Assembly: GCA_031278255.1 (NCBI GenBank)
Contig: JAITKU010000116.1
Location: 1-7,742, forward strand
Length of the DNA: 7,742 nt
Source of the DNA: Eubacteriales Family XIII. Incertae Sedis bacterium
GTDB taxonomy: Bacteria; Bacillota; Clostridia; Peptostreptococcales; Anaerovoracaceae
Direction: 5' to 3'
Numbering within the stretch: the first letter of the stretch is position 1; each line of letters opens with the position of its first letter. Below the pieces are notes generated by a model, which was not told the DNA's origin, made no database searches, and saw only the letters and a program-made list of their open reading frames with translations. The translations under genes were made by a program, and so were the position numbers. This document shows positions 6,761-7,742 of this stretch, in pieces.

Positions 6761-7093
6761 CTACAGTTCGAGCGTCCGAACGACGTTTTTCGCCTGCATA
6801 CCGTGGGCAAGCGTGGCGCCGCCGCGGATCGCCGCCGCCGCGTGTACGGCCTCGATCATCTGCTCTTGGTTCACGCCCATTTGCAGCAGCGTCTGCGTAT
6901 AGGAATCGATGCAATACGGGCACTGCACGGCGTGGGCCGCCCCGAACGCGATGAGGGCTTTTTCCCGCGCCGTCAAAGCGCCCTCCTCAAATACGGCGCC
7001 GTAATATGCCATAAACTTATCCCAGAGCGCGGGCGCGTTTTCCCCCATATTGCCGAACGCGGCGAGATCTTCCGGATTGTAGTAGGTTTTCAT
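6761..7093 (-). CDS. AhpD/carboxymuconolactone decarboxylase-like protein, arsenosugar-associated peroxidase-like type
   Basis: 110 residues, a single CMD domain. The helix-rich pattern (ALTAREKALIAFGAAHAVQCPYCIDSYTQTLL, then AVHAAAAIRGGATLAHGMQ) is that of AhpD-fold proteins, with the redox-active C58-P-Y-C61 pair. The His that follows the CxxC in true AhpD is replaced here by Tyr/Thr, as in the small CMD proteins that accompany ArsS genes. AhpD-type proteins pass electrons between thiols and peroxidases; in this setting a role in reducing arsenic(V) species or protecting the radical SAM enzymes is a reasonable guess, not proven. The start at 7093 has AAGGAGA 7 nt upstream, and a longer in-frame ATG at 7264 lies beyond the promoter and is rejected. 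It is the first gene of the operon and its stop nearly touches the ArsS start. Confidence 0.87.
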   Translation of the reverse strand: MKTYYNPEDLAAFGNMGENAPALWDKFMAYYGAVFEEGALTAREKALIAFGAAHAVQCPYCIDSYTQTLLQMGVNQEQMIEAVHAAAAIRGGATLAHGMQAKNVVRTLEL

Positions 7094-7133
7094 CGCGAAT
7101 TCTCCTTTAATAGAATGGTATGATCGGAGCCTA

Positions 7134-7162
7134 AGCATATCATTCATATAGATAAATGTCAA
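7134..7162 (-). promoter_or_regulatory. Sigma-70-type promoter of the AhpD-like/ArsS operon
   Basis: Read on the - strand, TTGACA (+ strand 7157-7162) is a perfect -35 box, followed by 17 nt and TATGCT (7134-7139), a 4/6 match to TATAAT. It leaves a leader of about 30-35 nt before the AhpD-like ATG at 7093. It is the best promoter in the window and lies in AT-rich DNA. Confidence 0.75.
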
Positions 7163-7166
7163 TATG

Positions 7167-7178
7167 TAATGTGCATTA
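7167..7178. promoter_or_regulatory. Dyad operator candidate next to the -35 box
   Basis: TAATG-tg-CATTA (7167-7178) is an inverted repeat with 5-nt arms and a 2-nt centre, 4 nt upstream of the -35 hexamer. An imperfect dyad (CATAT, 3 nt, CATT facing AATGATATG) also spans the -35 to -10 region. Either could bind a regulator such as an ArsR- or MerR-type protein. The arms are short, so chance is possible. Confidence 0.35.
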
Positions 7179-7210
7179 ATTGTTCTCATTGATTGAAATA
7201 TGAGGGCACA

Positions 7211-7260
7211 TCCCGGGAACGCGAGGCGGGTCCCGGTATTGTTCCGGAACCGAGCTTCCG
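7211..7260. repeat. GC-rich cluster of inverted repeats in AT-rich DNA
   Basis: CCGGGA (7213-7218) pairs with TCCCGG (7231-7236) over a 12-nt loop. The perfect 10-nt palindrome GTTCCGGAAC lies at 7241-7250, and CGGAA (7245-7249) can also pair with TTCCG (7256-7260). The cluster is 50 nt of GC-rich DNA inside an AT-rich stretch. No T-tract follows on either strand, so it is not a clear terminator. Confidence 0.5.
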
Positions 7261-7323
7261 TCATTTATGCGATTGTGTAAAAAAAAACACATGCAAAACT
7301 TAAAAATTTTAAAAAATTCACCT

Positions 7324-7360
7324 TTTTGTTGTCATTTTGTTGTATAATGATAGAACAACA
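7324..7360 (+). promoter_or_regulatory. Possible + strand promoter element with repeated operator-like motif
   Basis: A perfect TATAAT lies at 7343-7348. TTTTGTTGT occurs twice, at 7324-7332 and 7335-7343, an 11-bp spacing, and TGTTGT (7338-7343) is matched by ACAACA (7355-7360), forming a dyad over the -10 box. The best -35 candidate, TTCACC at 7317-7322, is 20 nt away, an unusually long spacer. No gene is seen downstream within the window. Confidence 0.3.
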
Positions 7361-7444
7361 TAAAAAGCTTCTCATTCGTGATGTTTCTGCATTGAATTTG
7401 CAGGTATTTCTTGCTTTGTAAACAGCCCTGATCCTTGCCGATCG

Positions 7445-7695
7445 GTATACCCGGATACGGATACAGGAGAATGTAAGATTCTTTGCATTAAAACCGTAAA
7501 AACTCATAAGATGCTCCCCTTTAAGGGTTAAATGGGAGATGCTGATAAGTATACTGATTTGCAAATACAAAAAATGTAAAAACGGGATGGAATACGGGCA
7601 GAAATACACATAAATACGCATCAATATACTCCATTCATGAGATTAAAAGGAAGCGCAAATTAGTATACTTTGAAGCGGATACAGAAAATGTAAAA
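7445..7695. repeat. Three copies of a degenerate repeat of about 36 nt
   Basis: Each copy reads GTATAC, 8 nt, GGATACAG or close to it, 3-4 nt, ATGTAA. Copies lie at about 7445-7480, 7546-7581 and 7660-7695. The second and third align without gaps over 36 nt at about 26 identities; the first has one extra base. Spacing of the ATGTAA ends is 103 and 114 nt. The copies fall in different reading frames, so the conservation is not due to coding. Confidence 0.5.
7509..7543. repeat. Hairpin flanked by 7-nt direct repeats
   Basis: CTCCC (7514-7518) and GGGAG (7534-7538) enclose TTTAA (7520-7524) and TTAAA (7528-7532) around a 3-nt loop, with one mismatch between the two stems. AGATGCT occurs on both sides, at 7509-7515 and 7537-7543, overlapping the outer stem. 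No T-tract follows on the + strand. Confidence 0.45.
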
Positions 7696-7742
7696 TTTAA
7701 AGCGCAGAAGCACAAAAAAACCATGAATCGCTTCCATTTATG

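Larger units (their letters stand above)
7094..7742. other. AT-rich non-coding region upstream of the right operon
   Basis: About 650 nt without a convincing gene. Composition falls sharply from the GC-rich coding part to AT-rich; 7261-7320 is about 20% G+C. It contains the operon promoter, a GC-rich island of dyads at 7211-7260, a 9-nt A-tract at 7279-7287, TTTTGTTGT direct repeats beside a TATAAT box, a hairpin near 7514-7538 and three copies of a degenerate repeat. The only open frame of note (- strand, 7507 down to 7265, 80 codons, with GGGGAG before its ATG) has no recognisable domain. I see no RNA gene. Confidence 0.6.

Noticed and set aside
5774..7123. Long + strand open frame of 449 codons antisense to the ArsS and AhpD-like genes
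   Set aside because: The - strand frames carry clear CX3CX2C and CxxC motifs and ribosome sites; the + frame shows only low-complexity Arg/Ala/Val-rich sequence.
7265..7507. Small - strand open frame with GGGGAG before its ATG
   Set aside because: The 80-codon product has no recognisable fold, runs through A/T homopolymers and contains one of the degenerate repeats, whose copies lie in different frames.
7445..7695. CRISPR array
   Set aside because: The repeats are degenerate and spaced more than 100 nt apart, without uniform spacers or cas genes.

Overview
The window looks like chromosomal DNA from an anaerobic, GC-rich bacterium, most likely a Clostridia-type Firmicute. The hints are strong purine-rich Shine-Dalgarno sites 5-9 nt before most starts, a lipoprotein-type solute-binding protein, oxygen-sensitive radical SAM enzymes and a corrinoid-type URO-D protein. 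The taxonomic guess is an inference. No rRNA, tRNA, transposase or CRISPR array was seen.

Left block, + strand (1-2927). The 3' end of an FAD/NAD(P)H oxidoreductase of the 2,4-dienoyl-CoA reductase / NADH:flavin oxidoreductase type is followed 16 nt later by a URO-D superfamily protein (427-1467). After a 191-nt spacer with a hairpin comes a substrate-binding lipoprotein (1659-2849). A good intrinsic terminator (2892-2927) closes the unit. No ABC permease or ATPase gene is visible, so the binding protein is an orphan here. A MerR regulator with a GyrI/BmrR-like ligand-binding domain follows (3006-3809). It converges, with an 18-nt gap, on the right block.

Right block, - strand (7162 down to 3828). 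A promoter (TTGACA, 17 nt, TATGCT) drives four tightly packed genes. In transcription order these are an AhpD/CMD-like CxxC protein, an ArsS-type radical SAM enzyme with the DUF3641-like C-terminus, a second BioB/PylB/HydE-like radical SAM enzyme, and a nucleoside hydrolase with an altered metal-site loop. ArsS enzymes add a 5'-deoxyadenosyl group to dimethylarsenite. A nucleoside hydrolase downstream could then remove adenine, so the cassette reads like an extended arsenosugar-type pathway. This is the most interesting feature of the window. The arsenite methyltransferase ArsM is not in view, so the true substrate is open.

Right end (about 7094-7742). The composition turns sharply AT-rich and no convincing gene is present. 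The stretch holds the operon promoter with a dyad beside it, a GC-rich cluster of small dyads, an A-tract, 11-bp-spaced direct repeats next to a TATAAT box, a hairpin flanked by 7-nt direct repeats, and three copies of a degenerate repeat of about 36 nt.
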